A stretch of DNA of 64,000 nucleotides from Alloalcanivorax balearicus MACL04 (GTDB lineage: Bacteria > Pseudomonadota > Gammaproteobacteria > Pseudomonadales > Alcanivoracaceae). The DNA lies in the NCBI RefSeq assembly GCF_025532145.1, contig NZ_ARXS01000006.1:150907-214906 (forward strand), read 5' to 3'. Both the position numbers and the translations under genes were made by a program. Below, one piece after another: positions 34,927-43,132 of the stretch. The notes beneath the pieces were generated by a model that made no database searches, was not told the origin of the DNA, and saw nothing but the letters and a program-made list of their open reading frames with translations. Position 1 is the stretch's first letter. Each line of letters starts with the position of its first letter.

Positions 34927-35949
34927 ATGAAAGTCGCCATCAACGGATACGGTCGTATCGGGCGCTCTTTCGTCAGGGCCCTGGCGGAGCGCTGGGAGCG
35001 GGGTTGGCAGGTGCCGTTCGCCCTGACGGCGATCAACGACCTCGGTGAGGCGGAAGATCTGCTGTACCTGACCCGCTACGACACCACCCACGGCCGTTTG
35101 CCGCAGGAAGCCAGCCTGCGGGACGGCCGTTTGCATCTGGCGGAGCAAACGCCCCTGCTGCTTAACGAGCCGCGGCCGGCGCGTCTGCCCTGGCGGGAAC
35201 TGGGCGTGGATCTGGTGTTGGAATGCTCCGGGCATTTCCGCGCTTACCGGGACGCCGCGGTGCATCTGGAGGCCGGTGCCGGGCGGGTGATCCTCGGTGC
35301 GGTGCCGTTCGACCACGCCGATCAGGTGGTGGTGTACGGGGTCAATCAGGAGCATGTGGGCGGCAATGACCGCATCCTTTCCGCGGCTTCCTGCACCACT
35401 CACTGCATCGCCCCGTTGCTGCGGGCGCTGCACGCGGATTTCGGGGTGCGTCAGGCGCTGATGCAGGAAACCCACGCCTACACCTCCGATCAGACCCTGC
35501 TGGATCATGTGCATCGGGATCCCCGCCGTGGCCGGGCCGGCGCGCAGAACATCGTGCCGACCACCAGCAGTGCCATCGGCGCGGTGCAGCAGGTATTGCC
35601 GGAATTAGCCGGGCGTATCAGCGGTCACAGTATTCGTGTGCCGACGCTCAACGTGGCCATGGTGGAACTGACCCTGTCCCTGGAACGTCCCCCAGCAGCG
35701 GAAGGCGACGATCTGGACCAATGGTTGCGCCGTCTGGCGGCGGACAGCAACGGGTTGCTGGGCTACAACGATCAGCCGCTGGTCAGCGCCGATTTCAACC
35801 ACCGGCCGGAGTCCGCCATCATCGACGGCTCCTTGAGCCGGGTGCAGGGCGAGCTGGTGCAATTGGTGGCCTGGTACGACAACGAGTGGGGCTATGCCAA
35901 CCGGCTGCTCGACTGGGTAAGCGAGTTGTCCAGGGTGTCGAACGTCTGA
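34927..35949 (+). CDS. epd: Erythrose-4-phosphate / glyceraldehyde-3-phosphate dehydrogenase
   Basis: A 340-residue NAD-dependent aldehyde dehydrogenase of the GAPDH superfamily. It has the Rossmann start [17 protein letters not shown], the active-site Cys in [12 protein letters not shown] and the base His in [13 protein letters not shown], then [18 protein letters not shown] (as in Epd) and the C-terminal [15 protein letters not shown]. Epd makes 4-phosphoerythronate for pyridoxal phosphate. The epd-pgk-fba order supports this over a glycolytic GapA. Unusually, the Asn after CTT that is standard in SNASCTTNC is replaced by His, and SNAS reads SAAS. There is no normal ribosome site. Its last codons lie in a second heptamer array. 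Confidence 0.87.
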   Translation: MKVAINGYGRIGRSFVRALAERWERGWQVPFALTAINDLGEAEDLLYLTRYDTTHGRLPQEASLRDGRLHLAEQTPLLLNEPRPARLPWRELGVDLVLECSGHFRAYRDAAVHLEAGAGRVILGAVPFDHADQVVVYGVNQEHVGGNDRILSAASCTTHCIAPLLRALHADFGVRQALMQETHAYTSDQTLLDHVHRDPRRGRAGAQNIVPTTSSAIGAVQQVLPELAGRISGHSIRVPTLNVAMVELTLSLERPPAAEGDDLDQWLRRLAADSNGLLGYNDQPLVSADFNHRPESAIIDGSLSRVQGELVQLVAWYDNEWGYANRLLDWVSELSRVSNV

Positions 35950-35957
35950 CGCCCGAC
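35937..35957. repeat. Heptamer array, 3 units, at the end of epd
   Basis: Units GTCGAAC, GTCTGAC and GCCCGAC. They contain the stop codon of epd (35947-35949) and lie 65 bp before pgk. epd thus has arrays at both ends. Confidence 0.75.
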
Positions 35958-36022
35958 GGAATCTTCGAACCGACAAGTTTTCATCATCCCGGATGGATGG
36001 TTTTAGACGAGGTAGCAAGACC

Positions 36023-37186
36023 ATGAACTTCAAACGCATGACCGACCTGGATCTGAAGGGCAAGCGGGTACTGATCCGTGAAGACCTGAACGTGCCGGTC
36101 AAAGAGGGCAAGGTCACCAGTGACGCACGCATCCGTGCTTCCCTGCCGACCATTGAGCACGCGCTGAAGGCCGGTGCCCGGGTGATGCTGATGTCCCACC
36201 TGGGCCGCCCCAGTGAAGGGGAGTACGAAGAGCAGTTCTCCCTGAAACCGGTGGCCGAGCACCTGGGAACCCTGCTGGGCCGGGAAGTGCCGCTGGTGAA
36301 GGACTGGCTCGACGGTGTCGAGGTGGCCGAGGGCGAGGTCGTGCTGTGCGAGAACGTGCGTTTCAATAAAGGCGAAAAGAAGGACGACGAGGCGTTGTCA
36401 CAGAAGATGGCGGCGCTGTGTGATATCTATGTGATGGATGCCTTCGGCACCGCTCACCGCGCCCAGGCGTCCACCCACGGGGTCGGCAAGTTCGCCCCGG
36501 TGGCCTGCGCCGGTCCGCTGTTGGCCAATGAGTTGGATGCGCTGTCCAAGGCGCTGGACAACCCGGCCAAGCCGCTGGTGGCGATCGTCGGCGGTTCCAA
36601 GGTGTCCACCAAACTGGAAGTACTGGAAGCGCTGGCCGACAAAGTGGATCAACTGATCGTCGGCGGTGGCATCGCCAATACCTTCCTGGCGGCGGAAGGG
36701 CTGCCGGTGGGCAAATCCCTGCATGAGCCGGATTTGCTCGACGCGGCTCGTAAAATCGCCACCAAGGTGCACATTCCGCTGCCGGTGGATGTAGTGGTGG
36801 CCACGGAATTTTCCGCCGACGCGGAAGCGGTGACCAAGAAGGTGGAAGAGGTGAACGAGGATGACATGATCCTCGACGTGGGCCCGCAAACCGCCCATGT
36901 CTTCGCCGCGCTGATGAAGGAAGCCCGCACCATCATCTGGAACGGCCCGGTGGGCGTGTTCGAGTTCGATCAGTTCGGTGAGGGCACCGAGGAAATGGCC
37001 GAGGCCATCGCCGACAGCGAAGCGTTCTCCATCGCCGGCGGCGGTGACACCCTGGCCGCGGTGGACAAGTATGAAATCGCCGACCGCATCAGCTACATTT
37101 CCACCGGCGGCGGCGCCTTCCTGGAGTTCGTGGAAGGCAAGACCTTGCCCGCGGTGGCCATGCTCGAGGCCCGGGCCAGGGACTGA
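36023..37186 (+). CDS. pgk: Phosphoglycerate kinase
   Basis: A 387-residue glycolytic enzyme interconverting 1,3-bisphosphoglycerate and 3-phosphoglycerate with ADP/ATP. Landmarks are [20 protein letters not shown] at the start, [20 protein letters not shown] with [20 protein letters not shown] (substrate), [15 protein letters not shown], and the nucleotide loop in [12 protein letters not shown], followed by [12 protein letters not shown]. The ATG at 36023 fits the E. coli length of 387; GAGG lies upstream. It lies 73 bp behind epd and 140 bp before fba, in the tkt-epd-pgk-fba order. Confidence 0.97.
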   Translation: MNFKRMTDLDLKGKRVLIREDLNVPVKEGKVTSDARIRASLPTIEHALKAGARVMLMSHLGRPSEGEYEEQFSLKPVAEHLGTLLGREVPLVKDWLDGVEVAEGEVVLCENVRFNKGEKKDDEALSQKMAALCDIYVMDAFGTAHRAQASTHGVGKFAPVACAGPLLANELDALSKALDNPAKPLVAIVGGSKVSTKLEVLEALADKVDQLIVGGGIANTFLAAEGLPVGKSLHEPDLLDAARKIATKVHIPLPVDVVVATEFSADAEAVTKKVEEVNEDDMILDVGPQTAHVFAALMKEARTIIWNGPVGVFEFDQFGEGTEEMAEAIADSEAFSIAGGGDTLAAVDKYEIADRISYISTGGGAFLEFVEGKTLPAVAMLEARARD

Positions 37187-37187
37187 G

Positions 37188-37257
37188 ACGCTGGCACGCA
37201 ACACGCCAGCACGCGCCCACGCCAAAGCGTGCCAGCGTGAAGCGTGTTGCCTGTAAG
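37188..37257. repeat. Heptamer array (CACGC/GCGTG type), two opposed halves
   Basis: Between pgk and fba, CACGCAA, CACGCCA, GCACGCG units are mirrored by GCGTGCC, AGCGTGA, AGCGTGT and TGCCTGT. ACGCTGGCACGC (37188-37199) and GCGTGCCAGCGT (37228-37239) are a perfect 12-bp inverted repeat. Confidence 0.78.
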
Positions 37258-37326
37258 CGAAACAAGGTTACGGACGAAGTAATAGTGGTGTCGGTCACCA
37301 CCAACGGATAATCAAGGGGTAAAACC

Positions 37327-38391
37327 ATGGCACTGATCAGCATGCGCCAATTGCTGGACCACGCCGCCGAGCACGGCTACGGCGTTCCGGCGTTCAACGT
37401 GAACAACCTGGAACAGATGCGCGCCATCATGGAAGCGGCGGATAAAACCAATTCCCCGGTGATCGTGCAGGCCAGCGCCGGCGCCCGCAAATACGCCGGT
37501 GCCCCGTTCCTGCGCCACCTGATTCTGGCGGCGGTGGAAGAATTCCCCCATATCCCGGTGGTGATGCACCAGGATCATGGCACCAGCCCCGCCGTGTGCC
37601 AGCGCTCCATCCAACTGGGCTTTTCCTCGGTGATGATGGACGGCTCCCTGGGTGAGGACGGCAAAACCCCCACCGACTACGAGTACAACGTGCGGGTGAC
37701 CCGCCAGGCGGTGGATATGGCCCACGCCTGCGGCGTCTCGGTGGAAGGGGAACTCGGTTGTCTGGGCTCCCTGGAAACCGGTCAGGCCGGCGAGGAAGAT
37801 GGCATCGGCGCGGAAGGCACCCTGAGCCATGAGCAGATGCTCACCGACCCGGAAGAAGCAGCGGACTTCGTCAAGGCAACCCATGTGGACGCCCTGGCCA
37901 TCGCCATCGGCACCAGCCACGGTGCCTACAAGTTCACCCGTCCGCCCACCGGCGACATTCTGGCCATCGAGCAGATCAAGGCGATCCACGCCCGTATCCC
38001 GGATACCCATCTGGTCATGCACGGTTCCTCTTCCGTACCGCAGGACTGGCTCGCCATCATCAACGAGTTCGGGGGCGAGATCCCGGAAACCTACGGGGTG
38101 CCAGTGGAAGAGATTCAGGAAGGTATCAAGTACGGGGTGCGCAAGGTCAACATCGATACCGACCTGCGCCTGGCGTCCACCGGTGCCATCCGCCGGTTCC
38201 TGGCCACCAACAAGGCCGAGTTCGACCCGCGCAAGTACCTGAAGGAATCCGTGACCGCCATGCGCGATATCTGTATCGCCCGGTACGAAGCGTTCGGTAC
38301 CGCCGGTAACGCCGACAAGATCAAGCCGGTAAACCTGGAAGTGATGTTCCAGCGTTACGAAAACGGCGAACTGGACCCGCGCGTCAAGTAA
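37327..38391 (+). CDS. fba: Fructose-bisphosphate aldolase, class II (Calvin-cycle type)
   Basis: A 354-residue zinc aldolase that splits fructose 1,6-bisphosphate. It starts with [20 protein letters not shown], has [12 protein letters not shown], zinc-ligand region [16 protein letters not shown] (about 79-94) and [26 protein letters not shown], and [10 protein letters not shown]. The length is that of the class II CbbA type. AAGGGGT precedes the ATG at 37327. It is the last gene of the carbon-metabolism cluster, and a REP-like repeat follows. Confidence 0.96.
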   Translation: MALISMRQLLDHAAEHGYGVPAFNVNNLEQMRAIMEAADKTNSPVIVQASAGARKYAGAPFLRHLILAAVEEFPHIPVVMHQDHGTSPAVCQRSIQLGFSSVMMDGSLGEDGKTPTDYEYNVRVTRQAVDMAHACGVSVEGELGCLGSLETGQAGEEDGIGAEGTLSHEQMLTDPEEAADFVKATHVDALAIAIGTSHGAYKFTRPPTGDILAIEQIKAIHARIPDTHLVMHGSSSVPQDWLAIINEFGGEIPETYGVPVEEIQEGIKYGVRKVNIDTDLRLASTGAIRRFLATNKAEFDPRKYLKESVTAMRDICIARYEAFGTAGNADKIKPVNLEVMFQRYENGELDPRVK

Positions 38392-38398
38392 GCCCGTA

Positions 38399-38465
38399 AT
38401 TCGCTGCCCGCCTCTTCCCACAGTGGCGCTACAGAGCCGCTGTGGGAAGCTGCCTTGGCAGCGAA
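38399..38465. repeat. REP-like inverted repeat with a shortened left arm
   Basis: The right REP CTGTGGGAAGCTGCCTTGGC continues to AGCGAAT (to 38465). The left arm TTCCCACAG (38415-38423) is complete at its tip but its base has lost several bases relative to the right arm. It lies just past fba. Confidence 0.8.
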
Positions 38466-38546
38466 TCGTGGATCTCCTGCCCCAACCTTCCCTTCCCCCA
38501 TCGCCTTTCTTCTTCCTGTGCTGGCTTGCCTGAAAGTGTCGTTCAC

Positions 38547-38605
38547 TTGGCGGATACTCCAGTCGGCGCTATGATGGTTACCTGGTGTTACACATAACAA
38601 TAGTC
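38547..38605 (+). promoter_or_regulatory. Promoter and GTTAC operator region of the TetR gene
   Basis: TTGGCG (38547-38552) and TATGAT (38570-38575) are 17 bp apart. Immediately downstream are GGTTACC (38576-38582) and GTGTTACAC (38585-38593), then GTAAC near 38606. These GTTAC elements recur in the promoter at 39295-39323 and are candidates for TetR binding. Confidence 0.55.
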
Positions 38606-38647
38606 GTAACTCATCTAAGCGACGCGAGAATTTCAGGGAGAGCCTCC

Positions 38648-39274
38648 ATGGCGATCGACAATTGTGAAAACCTGCCCGGACAACGCGGGCCCGCCGACCA
38701 CGAGCGGCGTACACAGATTCTGCAGGTGGCGGATGAACTGTTCCGAGTGCACGGTTACCGCAAGACCTCGGTGACCGACATTGCCAAGGCGATTGGAGTA
38801 TCCAGCGCTTATCTGTACCGCTTTTTCGATTCCAAACAGGCGATCGGCGAGTCGGTTTGCGCCCTGGCGTTGTCGACCATGGGCGAGGCCATCCGCGCCG
38901 TCTCCGAGCGCGACGCCTCCGCCACTCAGCGCCTGCGCGACATGCTGCACACCTTGCTTTCCGAGGGGATGCGGCTGTTTCTCAAGGAGCGGTGCATACA
39001 CGATATTGTTGTTGTCTCCATTGAGAATCAGTGGGCGGTCACCGAAGAACACAATAATGAGATCTACGAGGCGATCGAGAAAATCGTCTCGGACGGCCGT
39101 GAAAGCGGGGAATTCGAGCGTAAGACGCCATTGGATGAGGTTTGCATGGCGATCCGCGTCACCGCCGCCGCCTACGCTCACCCGGTGCTGCTCAGCCGGC
39201 TGGGGAACACCGAGGAGATGGAGACCAAGCTGGCGGCGGTTACCAACCTGATCCTTCGGAGTCTGGCACCTTGA
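38648..39274 (+). CDS. TetR family transcriptional regulator
   Basis: A 208-residue TetR repressor. The N-terminal helix-turn-helix is plain: RRTQILQVADELFRVHGYRK, TSVTDIAKAIGVSSAYLYRFF and DSKQAIGE. The C-terminal ligand domain is about 75-208 and has no recognisable ligand signature. I start at the ATG at 38648, where GGGAG precedes it; the frame reaches back to 38585 through the operator region. It is followed at 137 bp by a small exported protein gene whose promoter shares GTTAC elements with its own. The regulated pathway is not known. Confidence 0.9.
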   Translation: MAIDNCENLPGQRGPADHERRTQILQVADELFRVHGYRKTSVTDIAKAIGVSSAYLYRFFDSKQAIGESVCALALSTMGEAIRAVSERDASATQRLRDMLHTLLSEGMRLFLKERCIHDIVVVSIENQWAVTEEHNNEIYEAIEKIVSDGRESGEFERKTPLDEVCMAIRVTAAAYAHPVLLSRLGNTEEMETKLAAVTNLILRSLAP

Positions 39275-39283
39275 AAATAATCG

Positions 39284-39323
39284 AAAGTTACAAGTTGACA
39301 ATAACGTAACCTGTAACTATACT
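39284..39323 (+). promoter_or_regulatory. Strong sigma-70 promoter with AGTTACA/TGTAACT palindrome
   Basis: TTGACA (39295-39300), a 17-bp spacer and TATACT (39318-39323) form a near-ideal promoter. AGTTACA (39286-39292) and TGTAACT (39312-39318) flank it as an inverted repeat, with a further GTAAC (39306-39310) in the spacer. The 151-residue gene begins 88 bp downstream. Confidence 0.7.
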
Positions 39324-39410
39324 GGCTCCATCAGCGTGGGAGACCAGCAAGCACTCGCGAAATCGCCCTGACCTCCCGCGACATTCCCTGAATGTGAACG
39401 TGAGGAAAGG

Positions 39411-39866
39411 ATGATGAAAAACGTAGCCCGTTTGTCCGTTGCCGCCCTGGTCGTTGCTGGTCTGGCTGCCGCACCGCTGGCCCAGGCCAACAGTTTCGAA
39501 GATCAGGTTCGTGCCGATTACCTGAGCGCCCGTGAGCAGATCGACTCCCCGGCGCTGGTTGACGGCCAGGTACAAAGAGCCGCCAGCGATCGCCTGCAAG
39601 CCGAGCAGCGTGGTCAGTCCCAGGGTGAAGGTCGTGATTTCCTGAGCGTCCGTGAAAATATCGACTCCCAGGACTACATCGCTTACCGCTCCCAGGAAGC
39701 TCAGCACAACCTGGCGGTCGCCAAGGAACGTGCTCCCCTGGCCAGCCAGACTCCGGTGGATCACCTGGGTCACCGCCTGAACCTGGACTCTCCGGAGAAT
39801 CTGCAACGCGTCATCTCCGAAGTGCAGGCCCAGCAAGCGTTGCGAGCTCAGCAGGCACAGCTGTAA
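39411..39866 (+). CDS. Small exported protein with three DYxxxRxxIDSP repeats
   Basis: A 151-residue protein with a Sec signal (SVAALVVAGLAAAPLAQA, cleavage before NSFED). The mature part is hydrophilic, mostly helical-looking and Gln/Glu/Arg rich. It has three copies of a motif: DYLSAREQIDSPALV, DFLSVRENIDSQDYI and DHLGHRLNLDSPENL, spaced about 45-60 residues. The same motif occurs in the divergently placed 144-residue protein at 41474-41908. I do not recognise the family. A strong promoter with TetR-like operator sites lies upstream, so expression is probably inducible. Two ATGs, 39411 and 39414, are possible. Confidence 0.8.
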   Translation: MMKNVARLSVAALVVAGLAAAPLAQANSFEDQVRADYLSAREQIDSPALVDGQVQRAASDRLQAEQRGQSQGEGRDFLSVRENIDSQDYIAYRSQEAQHNLAVAKERAPLASQTPVDHLGHRLNLDSPENLQRVISEVQAQQALRAQQAQL

Positions 39867-39928
39867 GAGACTCGCCAGCAAACCTGCAAGCTTGTAGTAC
39901 CTCGCCCGGCTTCCCTGGCCGGGCCCAT

Positions 39929-39955
39929 CAAAGCGCCCTTGACCGGGCGCTTTGT
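39929..39955 (+). terminator. Rho-independent-type terminator
   Basis: AAAGCGCCC (39930-39938) and GGGCGCTTT (39944-39952) pair with a 5-nt loop and are followed by GTGGTT. A second stem, CCCGGC/GCCGGG, lies just before it (39904-39924). It ends the small exported protein gene. Confidence 0.75.
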
Positions 39956-40035
39956 GGTTCGGGCGATGGCATGCCGGGCACGGAGTGCCTATCATTGACG
40001 GTTGTCATACACCGCCTGAATCGAGTTTCCCGCCT

Positions 40036-41013
40036 ATGTCGATACCGTTTTCCCGCGACGCCATCACCCGCAGTTGGCATCCTCTGAATTGGGAACGGTT
40101 CGCCCCTCTCGATGACCCCAGCCTGGATTACGTCAGCTACTACGGCATTGATTTCGCCGCCCGGCTGCCGCGGCTGGAGCACGGTTTCGGCTATTTCGAT
40201 GCCGCCGGCCATACTCTCGGTATCCATGTGTGGCGTCCCCCGTCGCCGAAGGGCACGGTGTTCGTATGTCATGGTTATTTTGATCATGTCGGTCTCTACG
40301 GCCATGTCATCGGGCATCTGTTGGAAAAAGGCTTCGCCGTGGTCGCCTACGATCTTCCCGGGCACGGCCTCAGTTCCGGCCCGCCGGCGGATATCGATGA
40401 CTTCAAGGTGTATCGGGAAGTGTTGGAGCAGTGTCTGAGCCTGGCCCGGACGCATTTGCCCAAACCTTGGCACGTGGTGGCGCAGAGCACCGGCGGGGCC
40501 ATCGTCATGGACTTCCTCCTGCACCACCGGTTCGATGCGGACGAGGCACCGTTCGACCAGGTGATCCTGCTGGCGCCCCTGGTGCGCCCATTCAAGTGGG
40601 GCACCGCTCGCTGGCTGCATACCCTGATTCGCCCCTTTGCCCGCTCGATAAAGCGGGTTTTCACCATCAATTCCGGGGATCCGGACTTCCTCGATTTCCT
40701 GGAAAACCGGGATCCCCTGCAGCCGCGGCGGCTGCCGGCCAGTTGGGTGACCGCGCTGAAGCGCTGGTTGCCCGGATTTGAACGGGCGACTCCGGTGCCG
40801 TTGTCGCCGGTGGTGATTCAGGGGGATCAGGATGAGACGGTGGACTGGCGTTACAACCTGGACATTATCCGCCGCAAGTTCCGGGAGCCCCGCATTCATA
40901 TCCTGGAGGGCGCCCGCCATCAGTTGGCCAATGAGCAGGCGGATTATCGGGAGCGCATCTTCCGTATCATTGACGATTGTCTGAACGTGCCGAAGCACGC
41001 TGCCCGGCCGTAG
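40036..41013 (+). CDS. Alpha/beta hydrolase (lysophospholipase-like)
   Basis: A 325-residue alpha/beta hydrolase of the monoacylglycerol-lipase/lysophospholipase group. The oxyanion region is VFVCHGYFDHVGLYGHVIGH (about 76-95) and the nucleophile is in VVAQSTGGAIVMDF (about 150-163): QSTG in place of the common GxSxG, so the first Gly is Gln-adjacent Ala. The acid is in QGDQDETVDW and the His in ARHQLANE. It has no signal peptide. I start at the ATG at 40036, which lacks a clear ribosome site; the frame extends back to 39952 through the terminator. It follows the small exported gene but probably has its own promoter. Confidence 0.82.
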   Translation: MSIPFSRDAITRSWHPLNWERFAPLDDPSLDYVSYYGIDFAARLPRLEHGFGYFDAAGHTLGIHVWRPPSPKGTVFVCHGYFDHVGLYGHVIGHLLEKGFAVVAYDLPGHGLSSGPPADIDDFKVYREVLEQCLSLARTHLPKPWHVVAQSTGGAIVMDFLLHHRFDADEAPFDQVILLAPLVRPFKWGTARWLHTLIRPFARSIKRVFTINSGDPDFLDFLENRDPLQPRRLPASWVTALKRWLPGFERATPVPLSPVVIQGDQDETVDWRYNLDIIRRKFREPRIHILEGARHQLANEQADYRERIFRIIDDCLNVPKHAARP

Positions 41014-41139
41014 ACCTGAAGGTGTGCGATTTTACCTTGTGTTACTTGCCTGTCACGGCGGGAAATCTGGGACAATGGTACTAATCGGATACAAGTACTG
41101 TCCGGACACGGTGCCCGGGCGGGAGCAGGAGGTAAAGCC

Positions 41140-41427
41140 ATGAAGTTCAAACCAGTATGGATGGCCGCGGGCGTGATGCTGGTGACGATGGCAGCACCGG
41201 CGCTGGCTCAGTTGGATAACCGGGCTGTGCCGTCGGCGGATCCCGCCACCCAGGCGGAGCAGCGGCGGCAGGATTTGCAGAACCGCCTGGACAGTCAGCG
41301 CCGCGCCGCGGAAGAGCGACGGAAGACCCAGCAGCAGCGAGCCGATGAACGGATGGAAGCCGCCGAGCAGCGCCGTAAGGAGATGGAACAGGAAGCGTTG
41401 CGTCGTCGCGAGGCGTTGACGCGATAG
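41140..41427 (+). CDS. Small exported Arg/Glu/Gln-rich protein
   Basis: A 95-residue protein with a Sec signal (MAAGVMLVTMAAPALA, cleavage before QLDNR). The mature part is a highly charged, probably helical run (EQRRQDLQNRLDSQRRAAEERR and so on). It contains a weak version of the R-x-x-LDS element seen in the two neighbouring small proteins. AGGAGG stands 6 bases before the ATG. It is convergent with the 144-residue gene, sharing a terminator. It resembles no family I can name. Confidence 0.7.
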   Translation: MKFKPVWMAAGVMLVTMAAPALAQLDNRAVPSADPATQAEQRRQDLQNRLDSQRRAAEERRKTQQQRADERMEAAEQRRKEMEQEALRRREALTR

Positions 41428-41430
41428 CGC

Positions 41431-41457
41431 AAAAGCCCCGGAGTGACCGGGGCTTTT
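41431..41457. terminator. Bidirectional terminator
   Basis: AAAAGCCCCGG (41431-41441) and CCGGGGCTTTT (41447-41457) form an 11-bp stem with a 5-nt loop and A/T runs on both sides. It serves the two convergent small-protein genes. Confidence 0.88.
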
Positions 41458-41473
41458 CGTTTGAGGGAACGGC

Positions 41474-41908
41474 TTACTCTTTCGGTTTGGTGGCGCCTTC
41501 CTCCATTTCCTTCAGACGCTCCTTGATTTGATCCGGGTTGTCCAGATTTTGACGATCCTTGGTGTAGTCCGGGCTTCTCATGTCCTTGCCCATTTTCTCT
41601 GCTTCCTGACGAGCCTTGTCCCGGGTTGACCGGCCTTCCTCAAGCCGCTCCTCGATATTCTTGTCGATCTTGCTGCGGTCTTCGCCGTAGTTTCTGGCCT
41701 TGTCCGAAACGCCTTCGGCGGCCCGCCGCTTGGATCCGGCTTCGTCCTCGATCGCTTTCTTGTATTCCTTGGAGATGTTTTCCGGGCTGTCCAGATTACG
41801 GCGTTCGGTGGAGTAATCCCGCCCGGACGTGTCGTCAGCCATCGCGAGCGGTGCCGCCACGACACCGAGAGTAGCGAAGAGAAGGGGGATGAATGCTGAC
41901 CGTTGCAT
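41474..41908 (-). CDS. Small exported protein with DYxxxRxxLDSPE repeats
   Basis: A 144-residue protein with a signal peptide (IPLLFATLGVVAAPLAMA, cleavage before DDTSG). It carries three repeats of the motif in the 39.4 kb protein: DYSTERRNLDSPENISKEY, NYGEDRSKIDKNIEERL and DYTKDRQNLDNPDQIKERL. The rest is Lys/Glu/Arg rich and predicted coil-like. It is probably periplasmic and perhaps related to stress or envelope function, which is speculation. AAGGAG lies before the ATG at 41908. It is convergent with the 95-residue gene. Confidence 0.8.
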   Translation of the reverse strand: MQRSAFIPLLFATLGVVAAPLAMADDTSGRDYSTERRNLDSPENISKEYKKAIEDEAGSKRRAAEGVSDKARNYGEDRSKIDKNIEERLEEGRSTRDKARQEAEKMGKDMRSPDYTKDRQNLDNPDQIKERLKEMEEGATKPKE

Positions 41909-42213
41909 GAGTCGTCTCCTTGTAGATCAATGGTTACTCCCTGAACATTCCGTGGAGTAGCGCTTTTTTGGATTCATTGTTTTAGTTCACCGCGGAGGCC
42001 GGCATGGGGCGGTCCGTACCGGCGACACGGTGATATGTTCAAGATGCGCGAACTGTACAAAAATTCAAGTCATACATTAGTAAAAAAGAATATCGCGGCT
42101 GGTGGAGCCGCGGCTGCGGGAAGCTGCCTTGGCAGCGAATTGCGTGACGTATTGGCGTAATATTCAGGTTAAACTGGGCGATCGTCGTGGAACTAATCGG
42201 TTTGAGGTGGGAA
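41909..42213. other. Intergenic region upstream of rpiA
   Basis: About 300 bp between the 144-residue gene and rpiA. Apart from the REP at 42105-42140, it is AT-richer than its surroundings around 42055-42090. I see no gene or clear promoter. Confidence 0.5.
42105..42140. repeat. Single REP-like element
   Basis: One REP copy, CGGGAAGCTGCCTTGGCAGC with flanks GCGAAT, matches the copy at 38.4 kb. No inverted partner is nearby. It lies about 75 bp before rpiA. Confidence 0.75.
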
Positions 42214-42867
42214 ATGGATCAGAATGCGTTGAAGCAGAAGGTGGCGGAGGCCGCCTTGCGTCATGTGCCCGAAGGTGAGGTCATCGGCGTGGGTACTGGC
42301 TCCACGGCAAACTATTTTATTGATGCCCTGGCGACCATGAAGGGCCGCCTGGCCGGCGCCGTGGCCAGCTCCGAAGCCACCGCCGAGCGGTTGCGTGGAC
42401 ACGGTATCGAGGTGTTGGAGCTGAATCAGGTGGACAGTCTGCCGCTGTACGTGGACGGCGCCGACGAGGTCAACGACCATCGGGAGATGATCAAGGGCGG
42501 CGGTGGCGCCCTGACCCGGGAGAAAATCGTGGCGGCGGTGGCCGAGCGGTTCATTTGTATTGTTGACGGCTCCAAGCAGGTCAAACGCCTGGGCGACTTC
42601 CCGCTGCCGGTGGAAGTGATCCCCATGGCCCGTTCCTACGTGGCGCGCCGGCTCGCCGCGCTCGGCGGGCAGCCCCAGTACCGGGAGGGTTTTGTCACGG
42701 ATAACGGCAATCTGATTCTCGATGTACGCAATCTGGATATTCTCAACCCCATCGAGCTGGAAGAGAAAATCAACAATATTACCGGGGTCGTCACCAACGG
42801 CCTGTTCGCCCGCCGCCCCGCCGATCTGGTGCTGGTCGGCCGTGGCGATGAGGTGATTTCGATTTGA
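42214..42867 (+). CDS. rpiA: Ribose-5-phosphate isomerase A
   Basis: A 217-residue enzyme interconverting ribose 5-phosphate and ribulose 5-phosphate. Motifs include [17 protein letters not shown] (phosphate loop), [21 protein letters not shown] (read in two parts, with the catalytic Asp/Glu and Lys) and the [15 protein letters not shown] end. I start at the ATG at 42214, where GAGGTGGG precedes it; the GTG at 42187 is less likely. In several pseudomonads rpiA lies next to ilvA. Here a two-gene FadL-like/Ig-lipoprotein cassette of about 4.6 kb lies between them. A hairpin terminator follows. Confidence 0.96.
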   Translation: MDQNALKQKVAEAALRHVPEGEVIGVGTGSTANYFIDALATMKGRLAGAVASSEATAERLRGHGIEVLELNQVDSLPLYVDGADEVNDHREMIKGGGGALTREKIVAAVAERFICIVDGSKQVKRLGDFPLPVEVIPMARSYVARRLAALGGQPQYREGFVTDNGNLILDVRNLDILNPIELEEKINNITGVVTNGLFARRPADLVLVGRGDEVISI

Positions 42868-42874
42868 TTTGAAA

Positions 42875-42915
42875 ACGGGGCATCGCGGTCCATGGCCGTG
42901 ATGCCCGTAATCGTT
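42875..42915 (+). terminator. Terminator after rpiA
   Basis: ACGGGGCATCGCGG and CCGTGATGCCCGT form a long stem with a bulged G and a wobble pair, followed by AATCGTTTT. It lies 8 bp past the rpiA stop. Confidence 0.7.
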
Positions 42916-43132
42916 TTAATCCCGCCCTCACCATTGCGCCTGAAAACGGCAATCAGGCTGCCTCAATTCTTTCTTCCGACCCCCGTCACAGAGCGACACG
43001 GTCTGTTACAGCTGCTAACCATCCGCCATCCCTGAGTACGGTTTTCCACCTTTTTTCATACGCCAATGTCTGTGCACATTTGTTTTACTGCCTGGACTAC
43101 ACAACAACAATGATCCGTACCGGAGGCAGTGT

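Noticed and set aside
32802..35036. A 744-residue frame antisense to tkt
   Set aside because: The transketolase on the plus strand has all family motifs; the antisense frame is a shadow.
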